Assembly (NCBI GenBank): GCA_009693435.1
Contig: SHXF01000005.1
Coordinates: forward strand, 1-64,000
Reading direction: 5' to 3'
Origin: Betaproteobacteria bacterium
Lineage (GTDB): Bacteria; Pseudomonadota; Gammaproteobacteria; Burkholderiales; SG8-39
DNA: 64,000 nt
In this document: piece by piece, positions 42,327 to 51,456 of the stretch
How the letters are laid out: each line of letters opens with the position of its first letter
How positions within the stretch are numbered: position 1 is the stretch's first letter
Notes under the pieces: model-generated
What the model saw: only the letters and a program-made list of their open reading frames with translations
Databases searched by the model: none
What the model was told of the DNA's origin: nothing
Position numbers and translations under genes: made by a program

Positions 42327-43880
42327 ATGAACATTCACGGCGGCGAAACGATAGGGGGAGTCCTCGGCCATTCCGCAGAGCGCTTTCCGGACAAGGTCGC
42401 CGTGATCTTTGGCGAACGGCGCCTTACGTACCGCGAGCTCGACGCAGCGTCGAATCGCCTCGCCCATGCGCTGGCAGCACTGGGTGCCGGGAAAGGCGCG
42501 AAGATCGCCGTGGTGGCGCGCAACGGCGAGGGATTCGTGCTGACGCATTTTGCGACGGCCAAAAGCGGCGCGGTACTGGTGCCGCTCAATACCCAGTGCA
42601 CCGGCCGCGAGCTGTCGTTCATGATCAACGACGCGGATGCCTCGGTGCTGGTCTTCGAGGAGGAATTCACCGGCAAGATCGATTCGATCCGGGCGGACCT
42701 GCCCGCCATTCGCCGTTACGTCAGCATCGGGGCATCGCCGTGTTCATGGGCGCTGCCCTTCGCGGCACTGCTGCAGGACGGAGCGGCAGATCCGCCCGCC
42801 ATCGCGGTCGGGGAAGACGACGATTACCTGATCATGTACACCAGCGGCACCACCGGCAAGCCCAAGGGCGCGCTGCTGACGCATCGGGCGCGCGTCCACC
42901 AGGCGATCCAGTGCGTCATCGACTACCACATGGATTTCAGGCAGGTCACGGTGCTGCCGGTGCCGCTGTTCCACACCGGCGGACTCAACACCTGCTTCAT
43001 GCCGCACATGCTGTCCGGCGCCACCGTGATCCTGATGCAGAAGTTCGACGTGCCCGCGATGCTGCGCAGCGTGGAGGCTGAGCGCGCCACCATGCTGTTC
43101 ATGGTCCCCGCCATCGCCCAGGCCATCATCGATACGCCAGACCTGGCGTCCTACGATCTGAGCTCGCTCGAATGGTTCATGTACGGCGGCGCGCCGCTGC
43201 CGCTGGAGGTGTTCCGCCGCGCGAGTGAAAGGCTGCCGCAGGTGCGCTTCCTGCAGGGATACGGCTCGACCGAGGCTTCGCAGCTCACGGTGCTGGACGC
43301 AGCCGACCACGCAGCCAAGGCAGGCGCCACCGGCAAGCCTTCGGTGCTGGCGCGGGTTCGCGTCGTCGATGCAGGCATGCGGGACGTGAAGACAGGCGAA
43401 GTCGGCGAGATCGTGGCGCGCGGCCCGTTCCTGATGAAGGCGTACTACAAGCAGCCCGAGGCGACCGCGGAAGCGTTTCGCGGCGGCTGGCTGCACACCG
43501 GGGATCTCGCGCGCGTGGACGATGAGGGTTTCATCACCATCGTCGATCGCGCGAAGGACATGATCATCTCCGGCGGCGAGAACATCTATCCCAAGGAAAT
43601 AGAAGAAGTGCTGTACACGCATCCTGCGGTGCAGGATGCCGCGGTGTTCGGCATCCCCGACGACAAATGGGGCGAATCGGTGTGCGCCACCCTCGTGCTG
43701 AGGAAAGGTGCAAGCGCAACCGAGGCCGAAATCATCGATTTCTGCAGGCAGCAGCTTGCCGGTTACAAGAAGCCGCGGCTGGTGAAATTCGTCGATTCCC
43801 TGCCGCGTACCGGCGTGGGCAAAATTGCCAAGCAGGTGTTGCGCGCGCCGTACTGGCAAAATGCGGGACGCAATATCTGA
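42327..43880 (+). CDS. AMP-forming acyl-CoA ligase
   Basis: This 517-residue adenylating enzyme activates a carboxylic acid to its CoA thioester. The P-loop YTSGTTGKPKG, GYGSTEA, GWLHTGDLARVDDEGF, the hinge RAKDMIISGGENIYPKEIEE (block around residue 410) and the catalytic lysine in TGVGKIAKQ are present. The ATG at 42327 follows AGGTG and comes just after the 32-bp repeat array. Upstream ORF extensions are translations of the repeat. Substrate is probably an aromatic or medium-chain acid, but this is not proven. Confidence 0.92.
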   Translation: MNIHGGETIGGVLGHSAERFPDKVAVIFGERRLTYRELDAASNRLAHALAALGAGKGAKIAVVARNGEGFVLTHFATAKSGAVLVPLNTQCTGRELSFMINDADASVLVFEEEFTGKIDSIRADLPAIRRYVSIGASPCSWALPFAALLQDGAADPPAIAVGEDDDYLIMYTSGTTGKPKGALLTHRARVHQAIQCVIDYHMDFRQVTVLPVPLFHTGGLNTCFMPHMLSGATVILMQKFDVPAMLRSVEAERATMLFMVPAIAQAIIDTPDLASYDLSSLEWFMYGGAPLPLEVFRRASERLPQVRFLQGYGSTEASQLTVLDAADHAAKAGATGKPSVLARVRVVDAGMRDVKTGEVGEIVARGPFLMKAYYKQPEATAEAFRGGWLHTGDLARVDDEGFITIVDRAKDMIISGGENIYPKEIEEVLYTHPAVQDAAVFGIPDDKWGESVCATLVLRKGASATEAEIIDFCRQQLAGYKKPRLVKFVDSLPRTGVGKIAKQVLRAPYWQNAGRNI

Positions 43881-43885
43881 GCGTG

Positions 43886-43960
43886 ACATGAGCGGAACAT
43901 GAACGAGACATGAACGAGACATGAACGAATGAGACATGAACGAAACGTGAACGAAGCATG
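43886..43960. repeat. 11-bp tandem repeats with serial start codons
   Basis: The unit is ACATGAACGAG with variants. ATG or GTG codons occur at 43888, 43899, 43910, 43921, 43936, 43947 and 43958, mostly 11 bases apart. The last ATG is the start of the hydantoinase A gene, so its first codons (MNE) are part of the repeat. Because 11 is not a multiple of three, the units fall in different frames. Confidence 0.85.
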
Positions 43961-46024
43961 AACGAAAATCGACCAGGTCTGCTGCTCGCCGCCGACACCG
44001 GCGGCACTTTTACCGATATCGTCGCCTACGACCCCGGGACCGGGGAACTCAGTTGTTGCAAGACGCTGACTGTGTATGAGGATCTGGTCGAAGGCGTGCT
44101 CACCGGCGTGGACAAGCTCGGCGCTGATCCGCGCCGGCTGTCGCTGGTCAAGCATGGCACGACCCACATCATCAACACCTTCCTCCAGCGCAGCGGCGCG
44201 CGCACCGCGCTGGTGACGACGCGCGGCTTTCGCGACTCCCTGGAAATCGCGCGCGGCAGCCGTCCGGTGCCGTTCCGTCTCGACTACCGCCGCCAGCCGC
44301 CGCTGGTGGCGCGCCCGTGGCGCTACGAAGTCGCGGGCCGGATCGATACCCACGGAGTGGAACTGGAGCCCCTGGATCCGGCGGAACTGGAGGCGCTCGC
44401 CGCCACCTTGCGTGCCGAAGGGGTCGAAGCGGTTGCGGTGTCCTTTCTCAATGCCTATGTGAATCCGGGCCACGAGGAAGCGGTGGCGACGCGACTGCGC
44501 GCGCTGCTCCCCGATGTCTTCGTCACCACCGGCGCGGAATTCTCGCGCGAGTGGTACGAATACGAACGCGGCGCGACCGCGGTCGCCAACGCCTATGTCG
44601 GGCCGACGATGGCGCGCTATCTGGGCCGCTTTGCCACGCGCTTCGCCGAACGCGGTTTCACCGGCCGTTGCTACATGATGGGCTCGAACGGCGGCGTGCT
44701 GACCGTGGAGGGCGCGCAGGCGCAACCGGTGGCGCTGGTGGAATCCGGGCCGATCGGCGGGTGCATCGGCGCCGCCGCGATGGCGCGCGAGCTCGGGGTG
44801 CGCAACGTCATCGCATTCGACATGGGGGGCACCACCGCCAAGTGCAGTGTCATCGACAACGGCCAGTTCCAGATCGAACCGTTCTATTGGGTGGGCGGCT
44901 ACGAAGCGGGCTTCCCGATCCGCAGTCCGGTGCTGGACATCGTCGAAGTCGGCACCGGTGGCGGATCGATCGCGTGGATAGACGCGCAAACGAGGCTGCG
45001 CGTCGGTCCCAGGAGCGCGGGCTCCGAACCCGGGCCGGTGTGCTACGGCCGTGGCGGAACGGAACCGACGATCACCGATGCCAACCTGATACTGGGGCGC
45101 ATCGGCTCGGACAGTTTTCTCGGCGGCGAAATGCAGCTGGACGCGGATTCAGCGCGCAGGGCATTGCAGGACAGGGTGGGCACGTCGCTCGGCTATCGCA
45201 CCGCAGCGGCGCTCGATCAACTGGCACAGGGCATACTCGCCATCGCCACCATGAGCATGGGCGAGGCTATCAAGCGCATCACCCTAGAGCGCGGCCGCGA
45301 CCCGCGCGACTTCGAGCTGTACGTGTACGGCGGCGGCGGGCCGCTGCACGGCGCGGTGCTGGCGCGCGAACTGCACATCCCGACCGTGGTGGTGCCGTTG
45401 CAGCCGGGAAATTTTTCCGCGATCGGCATGCTGCTGGCCGATTCGCGCATCGACGACGCGCTCACCATCACCGGTGCGCTGGAGGACGAGTCGGCGCGGA
45501 AATGCGATGCGCTGTTCGACGGCATGGAGCAGGCCGCCGCGCGCCGCCTGGTGGCGGAGTTCAGCGCCAGGCACGTCGATTTCGAACGCCAGATCGAGCT
45601 TCGCTTCCGCGGGCAGCGGCATTCCATACGGGTCACGGTCACGGCGGGACTGACCGAGCAGGGCGTGCGAGGCCTCTTCGAGGCGGCTTACCGCGAGCGC
45701 TTCGGTCACCTCGGGGCGAGTGGCAAAATTGAATTCGTCGGTTTGCGCCTGCGCGCCTGGGCACGCACCGCATCCATCAGCGTCAAGCAGCTCTTCAGCC
45801 GGACGGCGGCCTCGGGCAAAATGGCGGTGGGCAACCGTCCGGTGTATTTTCCGGAGTTGGGTGCCCGGGTGGCGACCCCGGTCTACTGGCGCGACGCATT
45901 GCCGGTCGGATTCCGCGCGACAGGGCCGGCGGTGATAGAGGAGTACGGTTCGACGACCGTGGTGGGCCCGAAGGACGAATTCAGCATCGGTTCGCTGAAC
46001 GAAATACGAATTACATGCGGGTGA
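43958..46024 (+). CDS. Hydantoinase/oxoprolinase A-family protein
   Basis: This 688-residue ATP-using enzyme subunit is related to N-methylhydantoinase A, 5-oxoprolinase and acetone/acetophenone carboxylase subunits. The N-terminal phosphate loop ADTGGTFTDIVAYD and the second nucleotide site FDMGGTTAKCSV are visible. It is followed by the B subunit. The start codon lies in an 11-bp repeat and no standard ribosome site is present. The substrate could be a cyclic amide or a ketone; the CoA ligase upstream favours a carboxylase-like pathway but does not prove it. Confidence 0.9.
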   Translation: MNENRPGLLLAADTGGTFTDIVAYDPGTGELSCCKTLTVYEDLVEGVLTGVDKLGADPRRLSLVKHGTTHIINTFLQRSGARTALVTTRGFRDSLEIARGSRPVPFRLDYRRQPPLVARPWRYEVAGRIDTHGVELEPLDPAELEALAATLRAEGVEAVAVSFLNAYVNPGHEEAVATRLRALLPDVFVTTGAEFSREWYEYERGATAVANAYVGPTMARYLGRFATRFAERGFTGRCYMMGSNGGVLTVEGAQAQPVALVESGPIGGCIGAAAMARELGVRNVIAFDMGGTTAKCSVIDNGQFQIEPFYWVGGYEAGFPIRSPVLDIVEVGTGGGSIAWIDAQTRLRVGPRSAGSEPGPVCYGRGGTEPTITDANLILGRIGSDSFLGGEMQLDADSARRALQDRVGTSLGYRTAAALDQLAQGILAIATMSMGEAIKRITLERGRDPRDFELYVYGGGGPLHGAVLARELHIPTVVVPLQPGNFSAIGMLLADSRIDDALTITGALEDESARKCDALFDGMEQAAARRLVAEFSARHVDFERQIELRFRGQRHSIRVTVTAGLTEQGVRGLFEAAYRERFGHLGASGKIEFVGLRLRAWARTASISVKQLFSRTAASGKMAVGNRPVYFPELGARVATPVYWRDALPVGFRATGPAVIEEYGSTTVVGPKDEFSIGSLNEIRITCG

Positions 46025-46052
46025 TGCCTCTGGTGGCAGCTCGGGAAATTCA

Positions 46053-46123
46053 CGTCGTTCCCGCGAAAACGGGAATCCAGTTGTTCGCCGGCCGCCTGTA
46101 TCTCCGCCCGCGCGGGGATGACG
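46053..46123. repeat. Imperfect palindrome between the hydantoinase A and B genes
   Basis: The ends CGTCGTTCCCGCG and CGCGGGGATGACG pair. It is a variant of the palindrome at 24805-24870. Its place inside an operon could change the ratio of A to B subunits by partial termination or mRNA stability. Confidence 0.7.
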
Positions 46124-46147
46124 GCAAGCCTGGTTGAAGGAGTGTCC

Positions 46148-47959
46148 ATGAATCAGGCCACCTTGCAGGAAGTCGGGCTCGATGCGGGAGCCACAATCGA
46201 CCCGGTGACGCTGGAGATGATCCGGCATTCGCTCAACGCGATTCCCAACCTGATCGAATCCAACATCTCGCGCACCGCGTACAGCCCCTTGATCTACGAA
46301 TACAAGGATTTTGCGGTCGGCATCGTCGATGCGCGCGCGCGGCTGGTGTCGCAGTGCAAGGGCGGCATCCCGATCTTCATGGCCAATGCGCTCGGCACGG
46401 CGGTGAAGGATGGCATGGAGATCTACGGCGAGGACGGCATGGCGCAGGGCGATGTCGTCATCACCAATTACGCCGGCTCGATGGGGCAGCACCTGAACAA
46501 CGTGGTGATGTACACGCCGATTCGTATCGGTGCCGGCGGCGCGGGCGCGGGGGGCGAACTCGCGGGTTACATGGCGGTGGTGATGCACTGGATAGACATC
46601 GGCGGCATCATCATGGGCTCGTGCTCGGCCAACGACACCAAGGAGATCTACCAGGAGGGCATACAGTTTCGCACCGTGAAGCTGTATTCCGGCGGCCAGC
46701 CCAACCAGGACATGTACCGCATGATCCGCTACAACACGCGTTTTCCCGACATGCTGATGGGCGATGTCGAGGCGCAGGTCGCGGCCTGCTTCAATGGGCG
46801 CGACATGGTCGCGGAGGTGATAGGGCGCTATGGACTGGGCACGGTGCGCGCCGGCATCGACGCCATGCTGGATCAGAGCGAACAGGTTGCCAGGGCGGCG
46901 ATTCGCGACATTCCGGACGGTGTCTACACGGCCGAAGCGTTTCTGGACAACGACGGCACCGATCTGGAGCGCCGGATTCCCGTGCCGATTTCGATACGAA
47001 TAGAGGGCGACCGGATCACGGTGGACTACTCGCAGGTTGCCGATCAACTCAACGGACCGCTCAACTCCGGGCGCGAAGGCGGCGCGGTGGCCGCGGCCCG
47101 CATCGCTTGCAAATACCTGCTGACGCCGGATGAACCGGCGAATGAAGGCGATTTCCGCGCGCTGACGGTGGAGATCCCGGACGGGAAATTTCTTTCCGCG
47201 GGGCCGACGGCGGCAATGGGTCATTCCGGTTCGTCGATGCCGACAGTGGTCGACACGATACTCAAGGCGTTCGCCGATGGCCTGCCGACGCGCGTGTCCG
47301 CGGCTCACCACGGTACTTACGGCATACACGTATTTCATGGCGTGCATCCCGCCACGGGCGACCGTTTTCAGCACCTGGAATCATCGATCGGCGGCTGGGG
47401 CGCGGCGCACGACAAGGACGGCGGCGGCCCGCATCGCAGCATCGTTCATGGCGATACCGTGGACGTGCCGGCCGAGATGCAGGAGGCGGGCTGTCCGCTG
47501 CGGCTGGAGTACTACCGGCTGCGCACCGACTCCGGCGGCCCGGGGAAATATCGCGGCGGGCTGGGCATCGACAAAGCTTACCGGGTGCTGGCGCCGTGCT
47601 TCGTCATCGTCGGTTTCGACCGCACCCAGTGTCCGCCATGGGGATTGAAGGGCGGCAAGGCCGGGGCAACGGGCTATGTGGAAATCATTCGCGAAGGCGA
47701 AGCGCCGCGCCACATTACCAAGGCGAACGACGTGGCGCTCAAGCCGGGGGACCTCGTATGCGTGCGCACCGGCGGGGGCGGGGGACATGGCTCGCCGCTG
47801 GAGCGCGAACCGTCCCGTGTCGCGGAGGACGTTCGCTACGGCTATATAACGCGCGAGGCGGCCCTGCTGCATTACGCTGTGGCGCTGGATGCGGCGGGCA
47901 AGCTATTGACGCGCGAAACTGCGGCAGCCAGAGCGGCGGCGGGACAAGCATCCACATAG
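46148..47959 (+). CDS. Hydantoinase/oxoprolinase B-family protein
   Basis: This 603-residue partner subunit of the A protein begins with DPVTLEMIRHSLNAIPNLIESNISRTAYS (block near the N-terminus, residues 15-45). It contains NDTKEIYQEG and the C-terminal GGPGKYRGGLG and TGGGGGHGSP motifs typical of HyuB/acetone carboxylase alpha-like proteins. The ATG at 46148 has AAGGAG upstream; the frame from 46118 is not needed. It works as a complex with the A subunit. Confidence 0.92.
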   Translation: MNQATLQEVGLDAGATIDPVTLEMIRHSLNAIPNLIESNISRTAYSPLIYEYKDFAVGIVDARARLVSQCKGGIPIFMANALGTAVKDGMEIYGEDGMAQGDVVITNYAGSMGQHLNNVVMYTPIRIGAGGAGAGGELAGYMAVVMHWIDIGGIIMGSCSANDTKEIYQEGIQFRTVKLYSGGQPNQDMYRMIRYNTRFPDMLMGDVEAQVAACFNGRDMVAEVIGRYGLGTVRAGIDAMLDQSEQVARAAIRDIPDGVYTAEAFLDNDGTDLERRIPVPISIRIEGDRITVDYSQVADQLNGPLNSGREGGAVAAARIACKYLLTPDEPANEGDFRALTVEIPDGKFLSAGPTAAMGHSGSSMPTVVDTILKAFADGLPTRVSAAHHGTYGIHVFHGVHPATGDRFQHLESSIGGWGAAHDKDGGGPHRSIVHGDTVDVPAEMQEAGCPLRLEYYRLRTDSGGPGKYRGGLGIDKAYRVLAPCFVIVGFDRTQCPPWGLKGGKAGATGYVEIIREGEAPRHITKANDVALKPGDLVCVRTGGGGGHGSPLEREPSRVAEDVRYGYITREAALLHYAVALDAAGKLLTRETAAARAAAGQAST

Positions 47960-47968
47960 GGCTGTGTG

Positions 47969-49138
47969 ATGCCACGCGTACTCATCGTCGGCAGCGGTAT
48001 CGCAGGGCAAACGCTCGCCTGCGCCCTCACCGGACAGGGCATGGCCTGCGATGTCGTTGAACTGAAACCGTCGTTCGACATTGCCGGCGCCGGCATGTAT
48101 CTCTACGGCAATGCCCTGCGCGCGTTCCATGAGATCGGCATCATGGAGGAGATCGTTTCCGCGGGATGGGCGCCCGAGGACGACTGTTCCATCATCAGCG
48201 ATGCGGCGGGCAATGAACTGCTGCGCGCACGCGTCCCGCGCCTAGCCGGGCCGGCAGTGCCCGCCCTGGTGCCGATCCGGCGCAAGGTGCTGCACGATAT
48301 TCTGGCGGGCGCGGTGCAGCGCTGCGGGGTGACGGTGCGCAGGGGGGTTACTGTGGCCGCGATAGCCGAAAGCGACAGCCTGGAACCGGTGCATGTTCAA
48401 TTCAACGACAACTCGACGGGAAACTACGATCTGGTGGTCGGCGCCGACGGGGTGCGCTCGAGCCTGCGCTCGCTGCTCTTTCCCGGGGTGGCGCCGCACT
48501 ACAGCGGGTTCTCCAACTGGCGCGTGGTGTTGCCGCGTCCGGCGGAACTGACCCGTCCCGTGTGGATGATGGGCACAGGCAAGTCATTCGGCATCATTCC
48601 GATTTCCGCGGATGCCCTCTACATCGCCGGCGTGTCCAAGGAGCCGGGCAATCCGCGCTACGAGCGCGACGATCTTCCCCGGCTGTGCCGCGAGAGATTC
48701 TCGGGCTTCGGCGGACTGGCGCCGGCGCTGCTCGCGCGGGTGAGTGCGCCGGAGCAGATCGTCTACACGCCCATCGAGGAGGTACATCTGGCGCGTCCGT
48801 GGCACAAGGGGCGTACCGTGCTGCTGGGCGACGCCGCGCATGCCGGCACGCCGTTCTGGGCACAAGGCGCAGCCATGGCGGTAGAGGATGCCGTGCTGCT
48901 GGCGCGGCTGCTCGCAAGACAGAGGACATCCGGCGAAGCGACCGAAGCGCTGCTCGCCGAATGGACCGAACGCCGCCACGACCGCTGCCTGTTCGTGCAG
49001 CGTGGTTCCATGCACACCGGCCTGCGTTCCCACAGCGAAGCACCGGGCGCCCGGGAAGCGCTGCTCGCCTATGTGCGCGAGCGCATGCAAGGCGACATGG
49101 ACAAGCGCTACGCACGCCTGGCGGAAGCGGCGTTCTGA
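47969..49138 (+). CDS. FAD-dependent monooxygenase
   Basis: This 389-residue class A flavin monooxygenase has the Rossmann motif VLIVGSGIAGQTLACAL at the N-terminus, the DG motif VGADGVRSSLRSL, and the GD motif VLLGDAAHAGTPFWAQGAAMAVEDA. It resembles salicylate/6-hydroxynicotinate-type hydroxylases. The ATG at 47969 is used rather than the GTG one codon before it. The gene starts ten bases after the B-subunit stop, which supports a common pathway. Confidence 0.92.
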   Translation: MPRVLIVGSGIAGQTLACALTGQGMACDVVELKPSFDIAGAGMYLYGNALRAFHEIGIMEEIVSAGWAPEDDCSIISDAAGNELLRARVPRLAGPAVPALVPIRRKVLHDILAGAVQRCGVTVRRGVTVAAIAESDSLEPVHVQFNDNSTGNYDLVVGADGVRSSLRSLLFPGVAPHYSGFSNWRVVLPRPAELTRPVWMMGTGKSFGIIPISADALYIAGVSKEPGNPRYERDDLPRLCRERFSGFGGLAPALLARVSAPEQIVYTPIEEVHLARPWHKGRTVLLGDAAHAGTPFWAQGAAMAVEDAVLLARLLARQRTSGEATEALLAEWTERRHDRCLFVQRGSMHTGLRSHSEAPGAREALLAYVRERMQGDMDKRYARLAEAAF

Positions 49139-49202
49139 CATAGATACTGCGCGATTGACGGCAGCAGTGCTTTCAGAAACCGCGCCCAACTCGGGATTGA
49201 AG

Positions 49203-49225
49203 CCCTTCTCCCCCCGGGAGAAGGG
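49203..49225. repeat. CCCTTCTCC hairpin repeat
   Basis: CCCTTCTCCC and GGGAGAAGGG pair around a short loop. It is of the same general type as the hairpin at 41999-42021 and precedes the cupin gene. Confidence 0.7.
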
Positions 49226-49278
49226 TTGGGATGAGGGGATGCTCCCCGGTGTCCAGTCAATTTAAGAAAGGAAGAACG

Positions 49279-49821
49279 ATGGCCACACCACTACCACCAG
49301 TCCGCAGAGTCACCACTGGTTTCGATGCAACCGGCCGCTCCATCATCGAAGACGACGCGCCTGCCCGCATGGTGAAGACCGTGCCCGAACGCCCCGGCTA
49401 CCGGGTGAGCAACCTCTGGGCGACGCACGGCAGTCCCGCGCCATTCGCCGAACCGGATCGCATCGCGGAAACCACCGGCGTGTTGCCGCCACCCAAGGGA
49501 ACGGTGATACGCGTCATCGATTTTCCGCCCGAAGCGAAGGATCCCGCCGAACGCGACCGACTGCTGCGCGCGACCTTCGCCAAGCTCTACCCCGACGCCG
49601 ACCATCGCCCCGACGGCGGACCGCATCCCGGCATGCACCAGACCAACACGGTCGATTACGCCATCGTCATTCAGGGTGAGATCGTCGCGGTCATGGATCA
49701 GGGCGAAACCCTGCTCAAGGCAGGCGACGTGCTGGTCCAGCGCGGCACCAACCACGCCTGGAGCAACCGCTCGGACAACTACTGCCGGATCGCGTTTGTG
49801 TTGATTGACGGCGAGGCGTAG
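49279..49821 (+). CDS. Cupin-domain protein
   Basis: This 180-residue single cupin has metal-binding H in GMHQTNTVDYAIVIQGE, and a second motif GDVLVQRGTNHAWSN with a histidine near residue 155. The N-terminal half is an extended lid of unknown role. An AAAGGAAG ribosome site precedes the ATG. It ends the co-oriented catabolic block. Enzyme or sensor role is unknown. Confidence 0.88.
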   Translation: MATPLPPVRRVTTGFDATGRSIIEDDAPARMVKTVPERPGYRVSNLWATHGSPAPFAEPDRIAETTGVLPPPKGTVIRVIDFPPEAKDPAERDRLLRATFAKLYPDADHRPDGGPHPGMHQTNTVDYAIVIQGEIVAVMDQGETLLKAGDVLVQRGTNHAWSNRSDNYCRIAFVLIDGEA

Positions 49822-50063
49822 GGCGAACCGCAGGGCGGAGCAGGGGCCCCGCCGCAGGCGAGGATGCGACCCCGAAGGTTCGCCGGCCCGCAACGCGGGC
49901 CTTTGCGCGCATTCGGTAGGGCGGTCCCAGGCACGCCGTTCCAAACGCATAAATTGGAAAGTTTATTCTGTATAAGTCCCTAAACGGCGGACGTCTACGA
50001 GCCGTACGATTTCAATAATAAGTATAACTCCCCGCTGCACCCGCATTTCGCGCAGCGCAATGA

Positions 50064-50486
50064 CTATCCTTTTTCCGCCAGTTCCCGTGCCCCAACCGGC
50101 GGCGCGCACGGCTTGGTCCCCATTTCCGCAGGAAGCGATACTTCAACCAGTTCCATATCGTCCGAGTAGTTCACTTCCTGATGCACCGTGCCACCCGGCA
50201 GAAACACGGAGTCACCGGCGTGGAAGCGCACCACGCCCTTGCCTTCGATCTCGAGATCCAGCCATCCTGCGGTCATGTAGAGGAACTGCATCTCGCACAA
50301 ATGGGTGTGCCAGCCGGTCGGTTGCTGCGTGCCCGGATTGGCGATCATCACCTGGGCGCGCATCTTTCCCTGCGACGCTTCGGTCACGCCGAGTTCCCGG
50401 TAATTCATGTAAACGCGCCTGCCCGGAACGCTTCGGGCCGTCTCAGGCGTGGTTATTACCACCGGCATTGCGTTGCTGACCGTCAT
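50064..50486 (-). CDS. Cupin-domain protein
   Basis: This 140-residue single cupin has metal ligands H in PTGWHTHLCEMQFLYMTAGW and H in PGGTVHQEVNY. A near-perfect GAAGGAGGT ribosome site precedes the ATG at 50486. It is followed upstream, on the same strand, by an NAD(P)-dependent dehydrogenase and may modify the same metabolite. The reaction is not known. Confidence 0.88.
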   Translation of the reverse strand: MTVSNAMPVVITTPETARSVPGRRVYMNYRELGVTEASQGKMRAQVMIANPGTQQPTGWHTHLCEMQFLYMTAGWLDLEIEGKGVVRFHAGDSVFLPGGTVHQEVNYSDDMELVEVSLPAEMGTKPCAPPVGARELAEKG

Positions 50487-50558
50487 GGAATACCTCCTTC
50501 GCAGTGGGGAAACATTGTCTCGCTGAAAAGATTCCAGCATCCGCAGTCGATGCTGCAC

Positions 50559-51401
50559 TTACTCCGCCTTGATCACCGCCTTCAACACTGCCTCCAGCGG
50601 CGGAGGCGTGGCGGCGTCCTTGAATTCTCCCTGCCGCGCGTAGATATCGGCGGAAGCGCGATGGAAACCGCCGGGCAGACCGGCTGCTTCGAAGCTGGCG
50701 GCGATCTGCTCCATTTCGTTTACCCAGCGCCATGCCTTGCGCGCGTTGAGTGCCACCTGGTCGCTTTTTTTCAACGCGTCGGGCTGGTTGGCGGCCCACA
50801 CGTCAAGCAAACCACCCTCAACGCCCTCATGCAATGCGAGCGCGCGTATGTCGGCAGCAAGGGCAATCGTGCCTTTGGTCCACGCGGCGTAGCAGACCTT
50901 GAGCGCGGATGCGGTGCCAGGCGGCCCCGCCAACGGCAGCACGCGCACCGGACTGTCCGCAAAGAGTTCGGCGATAACGCTGCTATCGGGCCCGGATACG
51001 TACAGGCGCGTGGGTGTGCCCGGCCTGGGCGGCGGGCCGACGATGCCTCCGTCGACGAAGCGCGCCCCGGCAGCCTCGACGATCCGTCCCACTTCGCGCG
51101 TGGCGTCGGGGGAGATGGCGTTCGCGTCGAGGTACAGACCTTGGAAGCCGGCCCTGGCGACGCTGCGCGCGAGTTCGAGCGCACCGTGCGGCGGGCAGAT
51201 CGCGAGGATCACCTCGCAGCTGCGAATGGTCTGCTCCATCGTTCCAGCGTCTTCCAGCCCTCCCGCGCGCGCCCGTTGCGCGGTGGCGCCGCTGCGCCCT
51301 GCCGAGGCCCAGGCGACGCGATGGCCGAGCGCCACTGCGCAAGCGCCGACGGCGGCGCCCATTTCACCGGGGTGCAGCAATGCAATGTTCGTCGCGGGCA
51401 C
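50559..51401 (-). CDS. NAD(P)-dependent dehydrogenase of the 6-phosphogluconate/hydroxyisobutyrate type
   Basis: This 280-residue enzyme has the N-terminal dinucleotide fold ALLHPGEMGAAVG and a helical C-terminal domain with SALKVCYAAWTKG, where the lysine is the likely catalytic base. It appears related to DUF1932-containing reductases. The start is GTG at 51401 with an AGGAGG ribosome site. Substrate unknown. Confidence 0.85.
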   Translation of the reverse strand: MPATNIALLHPGEMGAAVGACAVALGHRVAWASAGRSGATAQRARAGGLEDAGTMEQTIRSCEVILAICPPHGALELARSVARAGFQGLYLDANAISPDATREVGRIVEAAGARFVDGGIVGPPPRPGTPTRLYVSGPDSSVIAELFADSPVRVLPLAGPPGTASALKVCYAAWTKGTIALAADIRALALHEGVEGGLLDVWAANQPDALKKSDQVALNARKAWRWVNEMEQIAASFEAAGLPGGFHRASADIYARQGEFKDAATPPPLEAVLKAVIKAE

Positions 51402-51456
51402 TGGACCTCCTCGTCAAGTAATCTGCCTGGTGTGCGGATCCGCCATCCTGCTTTTT

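Noticed and set aside
45284..47374. 696-residue open frame on the minus strand
   Set aside because: It runs antisense through hydantoinase A and B with no family signal.
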